Assembly (NCBI GenBank): GCA_029262855.1
Contig: JAJCYP010000033.1
Span: forward strand, 85,524 to 149,523
Direction of reading: 5' to 3'
From: Bacteroidota bacterium
GTDB lineage: Bacteria > Bacteroidota > Rhodothermia > Rhodothermales > UBA10348
DNA: 64,000 nucleotides
Every line of letters starts with the position of its first letter. The stretch's first letter is position 1. A program made the translations under genes and the position numbers. Below the pieces are notes generated by a model. The model was not told the DNA's origin, did not search any database, and was given only the letters and a program-made list of their open reading frames with translations. Shown here in pieces: positions 1 to 9,098 of the stretch.

Positions 1-20
1 AGTGCGAGGAATATCCGCAT
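1..20 (-). CDS. Possible start of a secreted protein gene, cut by the left edge
   Basis: An ATG on the minus strand at position 20 opens a frame reading M-R-I-F-L-A before the window ends. A basic residue followed by hydrophobic residues is typical of a signal peptide start, and it lies 22 bases past the stop of the upstream lipoprotein gene on the same strand. Only six codons are visible, so neither the reality nor the product can be judged. Confidence 0.25.
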
Positions 21-42
21 GGCATTGTCTTGGAGCGCCCCG

Positions 43-1125
43 TCAGGAGGTCTGCGATTCGCCCTGAGTGGTTTGAAGACGGGAGATACGACCTCCCGGG
101 CCAACGGCCCAGACTGCGCCCTGAGGACTGGCGCCCACGGCCCAGTAGTTCTCCCCATCGAGTGCGTCCCAGGTCGATCCACCGTCCGTGCTCCAAGCCG
201 ATCCGGTTGGCGCGACCGCCACCACCGTCGGGGTCGGCGCGCCGGGGACATAGGCGGAGCCGAAAACTGAACCCCCGAGGCCCGAGTCACCACCCATCAC
301 CCAGGTCATTCCTCCGTCCGAGGTGAGTGCGGTGTGGCCGTAGGAGGAATCGGGTCGGGCGAAATCACCACCCAGCGCGATACCGGTGGATTGATCCAGA
401 AAGCTGAGCGTGAAAATGCCGGAAGAGCCGCTGTTCGATGGGATGGGTGTCGGGGAGGTCGACCAGGTCTCGCCGTAATCGGTGGTGCGGTAAACGCGCG
501 TGTCGACACTCGAGGCCCCGGTGCCAAACCAGGCATGCCCCTCCCGGCCGGTGACCAGGCAGGTGCCGCTGGAGGCGAAGGCCCCCTCTCCCGGGTGGGC
601 ATCCTCCAGTAGACCGGGGTCCACTCGCGCCCACGAGTCGCCACCATCCTCGGTGACCATCAGCATGAAGTCGGAGTCCGGCGCATCGCTGAAGACGATC
701 CCCCGCTCTGCGTCCCAGAAGGACATGCAATCAAAGAAGCCGGCAGGCTCACGCACCCGGTAGACCTCAGTCCAGCTCGTTCCCCCATCTTCGGTTCTGT
801 AGATGCGAGAACTCTCGCCCTCGCCGGCCGTCATGAGAAATGCCAGATCTGCGTCGATGGCGTGCACGTCACGAAACTCCAGCGACTCCGCTCCCGCTAC
901 CTGCCCCACCTGCCAGATCTCGCCGCCGTCCACGGATCGCGCGAAGGTGCCCTGATTTCCACTGGCCCAGACCACCTGGTCAGAGGCGGCATCCACGGCC
1001 TGAAGTCGCGCGCTGGTGTTGACGGTCTGTTGAACGAACCAGGCTGCGGCCAGGGGCTCCGGCGGGGTGTCAGACGAACTGCAGCCGACGAAGACCAAGA
1101 AAGCTGTAAGAATCAGGCTGCGCAT
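43..1125 (-). CDS. BNR/Ycf48-like repeat lipoprotein
   Basis: A 360-residue protein that begins with a lipoprotein signal (FLVFVGC, lipidated Cys at about residue 15). The rest consists of repeated beta-propeller blades with Asp-box/BNR-like motifs such as YRTEDGGTSW, VTEDGGDSW, YRTTDYGETW and WSTDGGSTW. This matches the sortilin/Ycf48-like photosystem-assembly-factor fold found in many exported bacterial proteins. In this family it usually implies a cell-surface binding scaffold, and no catalytic residues can be assigned. I chose the ATG at 1125 because it gives a clean lipoprotein signal; an upstream in-frame ATG (1215) would add 30 residues that overlap the divergent gene. The substrate is unknown. 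Confidence 0.8.
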   Translation of the reverse strand: MRSLILTAFLVFVGCSSSDTPPEPLAAAWFVQQTVNTSARLQAVDAASDQVVWASGNQGTFARSVDGGEIWQVGQVAGAESLEFRDVHAIDADLAFLMTAGEGESSRIYRTEDGGTSWTEVYRVREPAGFFDCMSFWDAERGIVFSDAPDSDFMLMVTEDGGDSWARVDPGLLEDAHPGEGAFASSGTCLVTGREGHAWFGTGASSVDTRVYRTTDYGETWSTSPTPIPSNSGSSGIFTLSFLDQSTGIALGGDFARPDSSYGHTALTSDGGMTWVMGGDSGLGGSVFGSAYVPGAPTPTVVAVAPTGSAWSTDGGSTWDALDGENYWAVGASPQGAVWAVGPGGRISRLQTTQGESQTS

Positions 1126-1213
1126 GTGGACTGTGCGGGGATCCGCAGGGGTGCTAAGGGATACCAATAAGCTAGGGCCGAACTCCTTTCTTCGCAGCAA
1201 AAACCCCTGTCTC

Positions 1214-1693
1214 ATGTCCGCACGTACCGTTTTGATTGGCGCCGCAGTCCTTCTGGGACTGGTTGGCTATTTGACCCTCGGAGTCCAATCGGAGGCCACT
1301 GCCTCCAATAAACTGGTGGTCTACAAGAGCCCGACATGTGGGTGCTGCGAGGCCTGGATCGACCACATGAAGGAGGCTGGCTTCGACGTGGAGATTCGCG
1401 ACCTGCAGGACGTCTCCTCCGTCAAGGATGAGCAGGGCGTACACCCGCAGCTGCGGTCCTGTCATACGGCGCTCGTTGGCGGGTATGTGCTGGAGGGCCA
1501 TGTTCCAGCCGAACAGGTCACGCGCATGTTGGCAGAACGGCCGGCAATCCGCGGACTCGCCGTGCCCGGAATGCCCATCGGATCCCCTGGCATGGAACAG
1601 GGCAGCCCGGATAATTATCAGGACTACGATGTGGTGGCTTTCACCAACGACGGCCAGATGACCGTCTACTCCCGAGAGGCCGCCGGCTCCTGA
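1214..1693 (+). CDS. DUF411 metal-binding protein, membrane-anchored
   Basis: A 159-residue protein with an N-terminal hydrophobic segment (about residues 5-21: VLIGAAVLLGLVGYLTL) followed by a DUF411 domain. The family hallmark is visible as YKSPTCGCCEAW, a thioredoxin-like CxCC cluster. Further on are a conserved RSCHTA and the VPAEQV and GLAVPGMPIGSPGME segments. DUF411 proteins are often linked to copper or other metal handling in the periplasm, and this role is inferred from the family. The ATG at 1214 places the signal at the N terminus. The gene is divergent from the BNR lipoprotein, with an 88-bp spacer that could hold both promoters. Confidence 0.88.
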   Translation: MSARTVLIGAAVLLGLVGYLTLGVQSEATASNKLVVYKSPTCGCCEAWIDHMKEAGFDVEIRDLQDVSSVKDEQGVHPQLRSCHTALVGGYVLEGHVPAEQVTRMLAERPAIRGLAVPGMPIGSPGMEQGSPDNYQDYDVVAFTNDGQMTVYSREAAGS

Positions 1694-1728
1694 CTGGAGG
1701 TTCGCGGCAGGCACCGCGATCGCCCCGC

Positions 1729-2460
1729 TCAGTCGGAAGCCTCGAGACGTCTGATTCTGATATTCCTGAACCAGACGCGATCACCGTGATCCTGCAGTGC
1801 GATGTGCCCTTCGAGTCTCCGGCCGTATTCCGGGTGGTTTACCCACTTGCTGTCCGCAACGCGAGCGGTCCAATCGTCGCTGTAGAGCTCGTAGCTGACC
1901 ACCTTGTTGCCATTCAACCAGTGCTCAACGTGGGGCCCGCGAGCCACAATGCGGGTTGCGTTCCATGCTCCCACAGGTGACACCGCGCGAGGGTCAGCCG
2001 GGTGAACGTCGTAGTTGGCGCCGGCGAGCCGGTCATTCCCGTATTGTGCGTCCGGATGGGTCAGGTTGTCCAGAAGCTGGTACTCGGGACCGGTCATCCA
2101 GGGCGCATCAAACTCCTCGGTGGCCCGGTAGATGATGCCCGAGTTTCCGGTCTCCGAGATCTTCCACTCCAGCTCGAGTTCGAAATCACCGAACCGGTCG
2201 CGCGTCACGATGTCGCCCCCATCGCTTCCGCCGGGCACGTACGCCAGGCTCCCATCTTCGATCACCCAGGACGAGGGCAGGGTCTCCCGGTCAAAGCCCC
2301 GGAAAGCGTCCGTCGAGGTGCCATCAAAGAGCACGATCCACTCGCCGTCCTTGGATGCATCCATTCCGTTCTCATGTTCGGCTGATTCGTGATCGTCCGC
2401 GGGTCGGTCCATGCACCCAATGACCAGAAACGCCACCAATGCCAGTGCGAAAGACCTCAT
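1729..2460 (-). CDS. DUF1080 / 3-keto-disaccharide hydrolase-lyase domain lipoprotein
   Basis: A 243-residue lipoprotein (FLVIGC, Cys16) with one DUF1080 jelly-roll domain. Family landmarks are IVLFDGTSTDAFRGF near residue 42, WVIEDGSLAYVPG, FGDFELELEWKIS, GNSGIIYRA, PEYQLLDN and the closing GHIALQDHGDRVWFRNIRIR. DUF1080 members act on 3-keto-glycosides (hydrolysis, or lyase/hydratase chemistry) or bind related sugars. It is the third gene of a run transcribed leftward: its start overlaps the stop of the TIM-barrel gene by 4 bp (ATGA), indicating translational coupling. A periplasmic step in keto-sugar breakdown is the likely role. Confidence 0.9.
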   Translation of the reverse strand: MRSFALALVAFLVIGCMDRPADDHESAEHENGMDASKDGEWIVLFDGTSTDAFRGFDRETLPSSWVIEDGSLAYVPGGSDGGDIVTRDRFGDFELELEWKISETGNSGIIYRATEEFDAPWMTGPEYQLLDNLTHPDAQYGNDRLAGANYDVHPADPRAVSPVGAWNATRIVARGPHVEHWLNGNKVVSYELYSDDWTARVADSKWVNHPEYGRRLEGHIALQDHGDRVWFRNIRIRRLEASD

Positions 2461-3452
2461 GAGTAGTCAGACTTGAGCTTCTCGTGGAGGTACGCAAGAA
2501 CGGCCTTCGACTGCCGAACTCCCTCGTACTCATCAACTTCGGACCCCTCGAACTCGATACCGACCCAGCTCCTGTAGCCGGCGTCCAACGTGATCCGCAT
2601 CAGCCGCTCGAAGTCGATTGGATAGCGGGCACCGGCCCAGTCTGTCCGGAAATGTGGCCCCGACGGGTCCTCCGACAGGATGTGTGTCTTGAAGCTCACC
2701 GCCTTGGCGAACGGCATGAGTTCCTCAGTCCCCTTATAGAAATCGTACTGTTCGCCGTTTCCGGTGTCCCAATTTCCGAAGTCAGGAAGGGTGCCGCACC
2801 GCTCGTGGTCCACCGTCTGAATCACCTCGGCCAGCCAGGCACCGTTGGAGGAAATCCCTCCGTGGTTCTCGACAATGACGTTGATGTCCTGCTCCGCCGC
2901 AACCTCGGTCAAGCGCCGCAACCCGTCGGCCGCCAGCTGCTTCTGGGTATCCCAGTCGCCCTCGCTCTGCGCGTTGACCCGGATGGAATGGCAACCCAGG
3001 AATGACGCGGCATCAATCCAGCGACGGTGGTTGTCGATGGTCTGGGTGCGTGCAGCGTCGTCCGGGTCGCCGAGTCGCCCCTCTCCGTCGCACATGATCA
3101 GGACGCTGGTGACGTCGTGGTCTGCCGCCCGCTTGGCCAACTCCCTCAGGTACTTTTCGTCCGTGCGCCGGTCCGTAAAGAGACCGTTCACGTACTCGAT
3201 CCCGCCGATATCAAACTCGCTGCGGGCGACCACGGCGAAATCCAGTGGATCCACCTTCCCCGACCGGATGGCGCGGTGGAGCGACCACTGCGCCAGGGAA
3301 ATCGAGTACAGGCTGGCGGTGGCTGGGGCCTCGCCAGGCGAATTCGCGGAGCCCTCCTCGTAGGCTTCGCGGCCTTCTTCTGAGCAGGCCCCAAGGAACA
3401 GACTGGCTCCTGTGGCCAGTGCGGAGTGTTTCAGGAAATCGCGTCGTCTCAT
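2457..3452 (-). CDS. Exported sugar phosphate isomerase/epimerase family protein (TIM barrel)
   Basis: A 331-residue protein of the AP-endonuclease-2/xylose-isomerase-like TIM barrel family. The N terminus MRRRDFLKHSALATGASLFLG is a twin-arginine signal, and the Cys in LGACSEE may be lipidated. Visible barrel elements are ISLAQWSLH, VLIMCDGEG, SIRVNAQSEGDW, INVIVENHGGISSNG, CGTLPDFGNWD, VSFKTH and WVGIEFEGSE. These carry the Glu, Asp and His ligands usual for the divalent metal site. It overlaps both neighbours by 4 bp (MFS permease upstream, DUF1080 downstream). Homologues are commonly found with DUF1080 and oxidoreductase genes in 3-keto-sugar pathways, so isomerisation or epimerisation of a keto-sugar is likely. 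Confidence 0.88.
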   Translation of the reverse strand: MRRRDFLKHSALATGASLFLGACSEEGREAYEEGSANSPGEAPATASLYSISLAQWSLHRAIRSGKVDPLDFAVVARSEFDIGGIEYVNGLFTDRRTDEKYLRELAKRAADHDVTSVLIMCDGEGRLGDPDDAARTQTIDNHRRWIDAASFLGCHSIRVNAQSEGDWDTQKQLAADGLRRLTEVAAEQDINVIVENHGGISSNGAWLAEVIQTVDHERCGTLPDFGNWDTGNGEQYDFYKGTEELMPFAKAVSFKTHILSEDPSGPHFRTDWAGARYPIDFERLMRITLDAGYRSWVGIEFEGSEVDEYEGVRQSKAVLAYLHEKLKSDYS

Positions 3453-4684
3453 GCTTCCTCTACCGGGACCTTATCGTTGAACGTAAACATAAAGAACAGC
3501 ATGATGGCGGCTGCAAAGGCAGCCGGGATATACCAAAAGTCCTGCCACTGAACGGAAGTCAGCGCCTCGGATCCGGCGAGGAACGCGTTGAAGACGTTGC
3601 CGGCAACCTGCGCGCCGATAAACATCCCGAGTCCGTAGGTAATCAGAACGAGCATCCCCTGGGCCTGCCCCCGGATGGCGGGCGTGGACTTCTTGTCCAC
3701 GTAAATCTGTCCGGTAACGAAGAAAAAGTCGTAGCAGACTCCGTGCAGCAGGATGCCGCCGGCGATCATCCAGAACACGCCGGCCGGTGCGGCCATGGCA
3801 AAGAGGAGGTAGCGAAGGACCCACGCACCCATGCCCACAACCAGCATCCACTTCACGCCCAACCGCACAAAGAAGAGCGGCATGAGGAGCATGAACACCA
3901 CCTCTGACATCTGTCCGAGGGACATGGTAGCCGCAGGATTCGACGCTCCAGCCGCGTTGACAAAGATGGGAGCGAAATTGTAGTAGGCGGCCAGCGGAAT
4001 CGAGATCAGGAAGGAGCTGGCCAGGAAGACCATGAAGGGTTTGCTCTTCAGATGATTGAAGGCGTCCACGCCCAGAATTGACCTGATAGAAACGGCAGTG
4101 CCCTTCGCGGCTGGCGGTGTGTGTGGGAGCGAGAAGGAGTATACTCCCAGGATGATGCTTGCGACCGCGGTGGTGTACAAGGGGAGCGGAGTCTCATCGG
4201 GCAGGACATCGCCCGATACGAACCCGCCCAGAACGAAGCTGATGAAGAGGCCCGCTACGATCCAGCCGATTGTGCCGAACACCCGGATCAGCGGGAACTG
4301 CTTCTCCTGATCCTCAATGTGGTGAAACGCCAAGGAGTTAGTCAGGCCAAGCGTCGGCATGTAGCACAGGTTGTAGAGGCCGAGAAGCCCGATGAACAGC
4401 ACCGGCGACCCAGCTGCCTGCGGCGTGAGAAACATCACCACCCCCCCGAGAATGTGCAGCACACCGAGCACTTTCTCCGTGGCGAAATACCGGTCGGCGA
4501 TCATCCCCAGAAAAAACGGAGAGATGATGGCTGCCAGCGGGTTCACCGTATACGGCCAGTGCGTGAGGTCGGCCATGTCCATGGCCGTCATGTAGTTGCC
4601 AATGGTGACGTACCACGCTCCCCAGATAAAAAACTGGAGGAACATCATGATGCTCAGTCGAGCACTGGTCGAGGAGGTATTCAT
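3449..4684 (-). CDS. MFS transporter, nucleoside/sugar:H+ symporter-like (NupG type)
   Basis: A 411-residue integral membrane protein with about 12 hydrophobic helices. The start MNTSSTSARLSIMMFLQFFIWGAWYVTIGNYM resembles the nucleoside:H+ symporter branch of MFS, as do FFLGMIADRYF and the IRVFGTIGWIVAG motif. It is the first gene of the leftward operon and overlaps the isomerase gene by 4 bp. That context argues for uptake of a sugar or glycoside product, possibly a nucleoside, rather than drug efflux. The substrate cannot be fixed from sequence. Confidence 0.88.
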   Translation of the reverse strand: MNTSSTSARLSIMMFLQFFIWGAWYVTIGNYMTAMDMADLTHWPYTVNPLAAIISPFFLGMIADRYFATEKVLGVLHILGGVVMFLTPQAAGSPVLFIGLLGLYNLCYMPTLGLTNSLAFHHIEDQEKQFPLIRVFGTIGWIVAGLFISFVLGGFVSGDVLPDETPLPLYTTAVASIILGVYSFSLPHTPPAAKGTAVSIRSILGVDAFNHLKSKPFMVFLASSFLISIPLAAYYNFAPIFVNAAGASNPAATMSLGQMSEVVFMLLMPLFFVRLGVKWMLVVGMGAWVLRYLLFAMAAPAGVFWMIAGGILLHGVCYDFFFVTGQIYVDKKSTPAIRGQAQGMLVLITYGLGMFIGAQVAGNVFNAFLAGSEALTSVQWQDFWYIPAAFAAAIMLFFMFTFNDKVPVEEA

Positions 4685-4931
4685 CTGCCGCGTATGGATG
4701 GGAAGCCCCTATTTATGGACGCGCCGGTGTGGATGCCAGTCTCGGTCCCGCGCCTGTCAGACAAATACCTACAGGGACACCGGACGCAGTCTCACAGCAG
4801 ATCGGGCGCTCCGCCGACAGCGCCGAACACACCGGGCAACCGATACTTGGAGATTAGACTCGGTGTGTGGATATGTCAATTCTCCGGCACCGGGGTCACT
4901 ATGCTGAATGTATAACCAACCTGCGACGAAT

Positions 4932-5399
4932 ATGGGTATCCCCTACAGACGAGTTTTGACCGCATTTGGACTGGCAATTGCCTTCCTCACCGTGCCCACA
5001 GAGGCCGATGCGCAGCAGCGCGGTGATGTCTGGATTGGAGGCGAGCTGGGTGACCCATCTGGCCTCGTGATTCGACCGTCCTACCAGCAGGAACGGCGCA
5101 CTTGGGAATTCCTCGCTGCCTGGGATTTGGACAAATTCTTCTTTCTGAACGTCCATCGCCTGCAGGAAGTGCACCTGAATGACGAGCGCACGGTGCACTT
5201 CTTCTATGGACCGGGTGCCTTTGTAGGAATCGAAAGCAATCCCGACGACGAGGCGGTGGCCGGCATCAGCGGCCGACTCGGCCTGGGCTATGGCCTGGAA
5301 AACTGGCGCATCTACTTGGCGGTGACACCGCGACTCTCCCTGATTCCCGATACCGACGGACAGGTTGGCGGCGCTCTTGGAGTTCAGTTCAGGCTTTAG
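4932..5399 (+). CDS. Small exported protein, probable outer-membrane beta-barrel
   Basis: A 155-residue protein with a clear signal peptide (MGIPYRRVLTAFGLAIAFL, cleavage expected after TEADA). The mature part alternates polar and aromatic residues in short strands (IGGELGDPSGLVIRP, TVHFFYGPGAFVGIE, ISGRLGLGYGLENWRIYLAVTPRLSL) and ends GGALGVQFRL. An aromatic/hydrophobic strand at the C terminus is typical of small outer-membrane barrels. I prefer the ATG at 4932 over an in-frame ATG at 4908 because it starts directly at the signal peptide. A strong terminator follows. I do not recognise a specific family. Confidence 0.7.
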   Translation: MGIPYRRVLTAFGLAIAFLTVPTEADAQQRGDVWIGGELGDPSGLVIRPSYQQERRTWEFLAAWDLDKFFFLNVHRLQEVHLNDERTVHFFYGPGAFVGIESNPDDEAVAGISGRLGLGYGLENWRIYLAVTPRLSLIPDTDGQVGGALGVQFRL

Positions 5400-5442
5400 G
5401 AGGGTAGCATGGCGGCCGGAGATCGATCTCCGGTCCGGAATT

Positions 5443-5485
5443 GGGCGCGCACGTTTCGAGGGGAGCGTGCGCGCCCGCCCTTTTT
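5443..5485 (+). terminator. Intrinsic terminator after the small exported protein gene
   Basis: An 11-bp perfect GC-rich stem (GGGCGCGCACG at 5443-5453 and its complement at 5466-5476) with a 12-base loop is followed by CCCTTTTT. The T tract lies only on the plus side. Just upstream, 5415-5432 holds a further self-complementary segment centred on GATCGATC. It sits 44 bp after the stop of the small exported protein gene. Confidence 0.8.
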
Positions 5486-5509
5486 GGGGCGTCCTACTCG
5501 AGGCTCAGC

Positions 5510-7711
5510 TCAGCGAACGAACGTGTAGGTGTACTTGGCCAGCAGGGTTCGGCCCTGCGAGTAGGGCAAGCGCGGCGAGGAACCCGCGCGCTCCGTATTC
5601 AGCCCTTCGTTGTACACCAGATAGAAATCGTTGCCTTCGCGCGGGTTGAAGCGGAAGCGGGCGTTCACGAGCACGGCGTCGACGGCGGAGTTGAACTGGA
5701 GAAACGCCGAGAACGTGACGCGGGTGCTCAACATCAGGTCCGCCCGGCCCTGTAGCAGGTGCGCGTCAAAGGCCTGATCCCTTTCCGGGAATCGAAGGCG
5801 GCTGTACGCATAGGTACCGTTTACCGCGAATCGCTCGGTGATGCTCCAGACCGGCGAGATTGAAGTTACGACCTGGTTGCCGTCGAAGAACTTGCCGGCG
5901 CGTAGCCGCGCTTCCGTCTTGAGCGCGTTCCCGCCTGGCGTCTCGACCCCGACCTGTCCAGAGACGAAGGTATACTCGCCTGCCAGGATCTCTGCATCGT
6001 CCGACAGGGAGAAGCCTTCTACGAGGTTTTCGCGCTCGAGCGTTATGTCGCCGTTGAGGTTGTATTGCGAACGGAAACTCGCGGACCAGTCAAGTACCGC
6101 CTGCACCGTTCCAAACCGCTCTTGATGCCGTTCATACCAGCCATCCATGCGGCCTCCGACGCTCCAGGACTGCAGCAGGGTCTCCGCCTCGGACTGCCAT
6201 CCGTACCCGATCCCCGAGTTCAGATTCAGGTAGTTCTCCCGGAGTTGGAATCCGACACCTGGACGATAGGACGCTCCTGCTCCACCGATGCCGGCTGAGT
6301 ACAGGAAGCCCGTGCTTCGCGCCCTTTCGATCAGAAGGCGATACCTGGCGTTGTCGGCTGAGACCACGCCGTTCTCTTCCCCAGTCTCGAAGGACTGCAC
6401 CCATCCGAAACGGACAAGGTCGTCGCCAAAGAAATTGAGCACGCCGTCTACACCAAAGGCGGCGTTGTAGTCGCCATTCTCGTCAACTCGGGAGGTCGAA
6501 ATCCCGCCCACGTACGAGTTGCTGTTGAGGACGCTCCGCTTCAGACGGAGGACCCCGAAGTTCTCTGTCGGGAGTCCGTTCTCGCGGCCCGTCTGCAGAC
6601 TGAGAAGGCCGAGGTCCCAGTTTCCAACGCGTCCCACCACCCGACCGCCGCCGAGAAGGCGCACCTGGCTACCATCTACAATACCGATCCGCCGGCTGTA
6701 GAAGACACGATCGAATCCGCCGAAGGAAAAATCAAAATTCCCGGTTCGCTCAAGGAAGAACTGCCGCTTCTCGGGGAAGAACAGAGAGAACCGGGTGAGA
6801 TTTACCTGCTGATTATCGGCTTCAACCTGGGCGAAGTCGGTGTTGACGGTCGCATCCAACGTGAGGTTGGAGGTCAACGAATACTTCAGGTCGAGGCCTG
6901 CGTCCAGCGTCGGCGAGTCATCGCGCTCGTACGCGGTTTCGGCGTCGTTCAGCGCATATTCCTGCCCCAAGCCAGCGGTAATGAAGGGCGTGATGTACAA
7001 CGGCCTGCTGGAGGCAAGGCCCTGCAGCGTCCTGCGCGCGCCTTTGGACGGCTTCAGGAAGCTCCAAAACCCCCAGTCGTTCCGGTTGCCAGGGTACTGA
7101 TACAAGTAGCCACCGTCAGCGCGGTACCGGTAGGCGCTGAAGCCCATGGTCACCGGCGAGCCATCCTTGGGTGTTTCGAATCGAAGCGATGACCAGGGAA
7201 TGCGAACCTCTGCCTGCCACCCCAGGTCCGACCGGGAAACCAGGCCATCCCAGAAGGTATTCCAATCCGTGTTTACCGAACTCTGCTCCCTCGCATCGTC
7301 CGTGAACTGGGCGTCGATCCGGGCCTCGGTCGAGTAGAGGACGAATGCCGACTGGGTCTCGAAGTCGTTAAACGAGTCGATTCCGATGGCAATCTGGTCA
7401 TCCCGGTCGCTCCAGTCGTCGCGGCGATACGTGGTGGCAGTCGTAGGCTGGGTGTCGATGTTGACGGCCGAGAAGTAGAGATACTCGTCGTCGTACGCGA
7501 TCCTGAGCTCCGTCTCATGCTCTACCGGTCCGCCCCAGGTGGGTTGATACTGGCGGAGAGGAAGCACAGGGACTCGCGCCCAGGCAGCATCGTCAACGAC
7601 CCCGTCGAACCGAATGGGTTCTGTCAGGCGAGGAAGAGGCGAGGGCGCTTCCTGGGCTGAAACGGGTATTACGACTGCGATGCCGAGTACGACGAGGGGG
7701 AGGAAACGCAT
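5510..7711 (-). CDS. DUF5916 outer-membrane protein with CBM9-like N-terminal domain
   Basis: A 733-residue exported protein (signal peptide ends at IPVSAQ). Residues 20-220 form a carbohydrate-binding-module-9-like domain: IRFDGVVDDAAW, LRIAYDDEYLYFSAVNID, IAIGIDSFNDFETQSAF and WQAEVRIPWSSLRF. The remainder matches DUF5916, including LTLDATVNTDFAQVEADNQQ and FFPEKRQFFLERTGNFDF, and then a long series of amphipathic strands ending YNEGLNTERAG...LLAKYTYTFVR. The domain pair is common in Bacteroidota, Gemmatimonadota and Rhodothermota and is assumed to sit in the outer membrane, possibly as a sugar- or peptide-binding barrel. The exact function is unknown. The gene lies 15 bp after the M20 peptidase gene on the same strand. 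Confidence 0.9.
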   Translation of the reverse strand: MRFLPLVVLGIAVVIPVSAQEAPSPLPRLTEPIRFDGVVDDAAWARVPVLPLRQYQPTWGGPVEHETELRIAYDDEYLYFSAVNIDTQPTTATTYRRDDWSDRDDQIAIGIDSFNDFETQSAFVLYSTEARIDAQFTDDAREQSSVNTDWNTFWDGLVSRSDLGWQAEVRIPWSSLRFETPKDGSPVTMGFSAYRYRADGGYLYQYPGNRNDWGFWSFLKPSKGARRTLQGLASSRPLYITPFITAGLGQEYALNDAETAYERDDSPTLDAGLDLKYSLTSNLTLDATVNTDFAQVEADNQQVNLTRFSLFFPEKRQFFLERTGNFDFSFGGFDRVFYSRRIGIVDGSQVRLLGGGRVVGRVGNWDLGLLSLQTGRENGLPTENFGVLRLKRSVLNSNSYVGGISTSRVDENGDYNAAFGVDGVLNFFGDDLVRFGWVQSFETGEENGVVSADNARYRLLIERARSTGFLYSAGIGGAGASYRPGVGFQLRENYLNLNSGIGYGWQSEAETLLQSWSVGGRMDGWYERHQERFGTVQAVLDWSASFRSQYNLNGDITLERENLVEGFSLSDDAEILAGEYTFVSGQVGVETPGGNALKTEARLRAGKFFDGNQVVTSISPVWSITERFAVNGTYAYSRLRFPERDQAFDAHLLQGRADLMLSTRVTFSAFLQFNSAVDAVLVNARFRFNPREGNDFYLVYNEGLNTERAGSSPRLPYSQGRTLLAKYTYTFVR

Positions 7712-7726
7712 CTACGGGGTGGTGGA

Positions 7727-9046
7727 TTAGCGCCCCCCTACGGACTTGTCCGGGTAATTGTTGAGGTAATCCAGCGCGAGATTCAGCATGGCCCGAACCC
7801 CGAGTTTCATCCCGGCCTCGTCGATGTGGAAGTCCGGCGTGTGGTGCGACGGCGTGTCTTCCTGGGATTGGCCGAGCGGCTTCCCGCCCAGAAAAAAGTA
7901 GAGCCCGGGGACCTCGTTGGCGAAAAAGCTGAAGTCCTCGGCTCCCGTGACAGCGTCAATCACCGAAACATTTTCGGCCCCGGCGGCACGCTCCAATGAG
8001 GCAACCATCGCTGCGGTCAGGTCCGGATCGTTGTAGGTAACGGGATAGGACGTTGAGAATGGGATTTCGACTTCCACGCTGGCTCCCATGGCGTCGGCCA
8101 CGCCATTCGCTATCTCACGGATCCGGCGATGCACCAAGACTTTGTCTTCCTCGCTGAACGTCCGGATGGTCCCGATCATTTCCAGTTCTTCGGGAATGAT
8201 ATTTGACCGAACACCGCCGTGGATGCTGCCGACCGTTACGACGGCCGCGTCGCGGGTCAACGTGACGGATCTGGATACAATCGTCTGAAGTCCGTTGATG
8301 ATCTGGGCGGCCGTCACGACAGGGTCAATGCCCATCCACGGAGCAGATCCGTGAGCCTGGACACCGTGGACTTTGATGCGAAAATCCTGTACCCCGGCCA
8401 TCATGCCCCGAGGGCGATAGCCGATCGTGCCGATGTCACGTTCCGCCCAGATGTGCAGCCCGAAGATCGCGTCCACATCGGGATTCTTGAGAGCGCCTTC
8501 CTTCACCATGAGCTCGGCGCCGCCTTCCTCGCCTTCAGGTGGGCCCTCCTCGGCCGGCTGGAAGAGAAACTTGACGGTCCCGGCCAGCTCATCGCGGTGC
8601 TCGGCGAGGATTTCGGCTACACCCATGAGGATGGCCATATGGGTATCGTGGCCGCAGGCGTGCATGACACCGACCTCTTGACCGCGATATGTCGTGGTAA
8701 TCTCGGATTTGAAAGCAAGGTCGCCGCGCTCCACCACCGGCAGGCCATCCATGTCCGCGCGCAGAGCCACCACTGGCCCGGGCCTCCCTCCCCGCAGAAG
8801 GGCAATGACTCCGGTGTGGGCCACGCCAGTCTGGACCTCAAGGCCCAGACCTTCCAGATGCGCGGCGATCACGCCAGCCGTCCTGAACTCGCGGTTGGAG
8901 AGCTCGGGGTTCTCGTGAAAGTCGCGTCGCCACTCGATGACGCTGGGTTCAATGGCATCTGCTGCCGCGGAGACGTCAAGACTCTGCCCGGCGGCAAATC
9001 CGGGAAGAAGGGCGAGGAGAATGAAGAGGGAACAGCAGTGCTTCAT
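7727..9046 (-). CDS. M20D-family amidohydrolase/peptidase, exported
   Basis: A 439-residue zinc amidohydrolase with an N-terminal signal (CCSLFILLALLPGFAAGQ). The metal site is well conserved: VALRADMDGLPV, MHACGHDTHMA, LFQPAEEG, IFGLHIW, and TGAEDFSFFANEVPG near the end. A dimerisation or lid domain lies in the middle (FRIKVHGVQAHGSAPWMGIDPV). This is the pattern of M20D enzymes that cleave N-acyl or amide bonds of amino acids (hippurate or indole-acetyl-amino-acid hydrolases, aminoacylases). I start at the ATG at 9046, which begins the signal peptide; an upstream ATG would add 28 unconvincing residues. Probably co-transcribed with DoxX upstream and DUF5916 downstream. Confidence 0.92.
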   Translation of the reverse strand: MKHCCSLFILLALLPGFAAGQSLDVSAAADAIEPSVIEWRRDFHENPELSNREFRTAGVIAAHLEGLGLEVQTGVAHTGVIALLRGGRPGPVVALRADMDGLPVVERGDLAFKSEITTTYRGQEVGVMHACGHDTHMAILMGVAEILAEHRDELAGTVKFLFQPAEEGPPEGEEGGAELMVKEGALKNPDVDAIFGLHIWAERDIGTIGYRPRGMMAGVQDFRIKVHGVQAHGSAPWMGIDPVVTAAQIINGLQTIVSRSVTLTRDAAVVTVGSIHGGVRSNIIPEELEMIGTIRTFSEEDKVLVHRRIREIANGVADAMGASVEVEIPFSTSYPVTYNDPDLTAAMVASLERAAGAENVSVIDAVTGAEDFSFFANEVPGLYFFLGGKPLGQSQEDTPSHHTPDFHIDEAGMKLGVRAMLNLALDYLNNYPDKSVGGR

Positions 9047-9098
9047 GGGATTCGGGTGTGTGGCGTGCGTATTTCGGGCGTCGCGAACGGGAGGAGAG

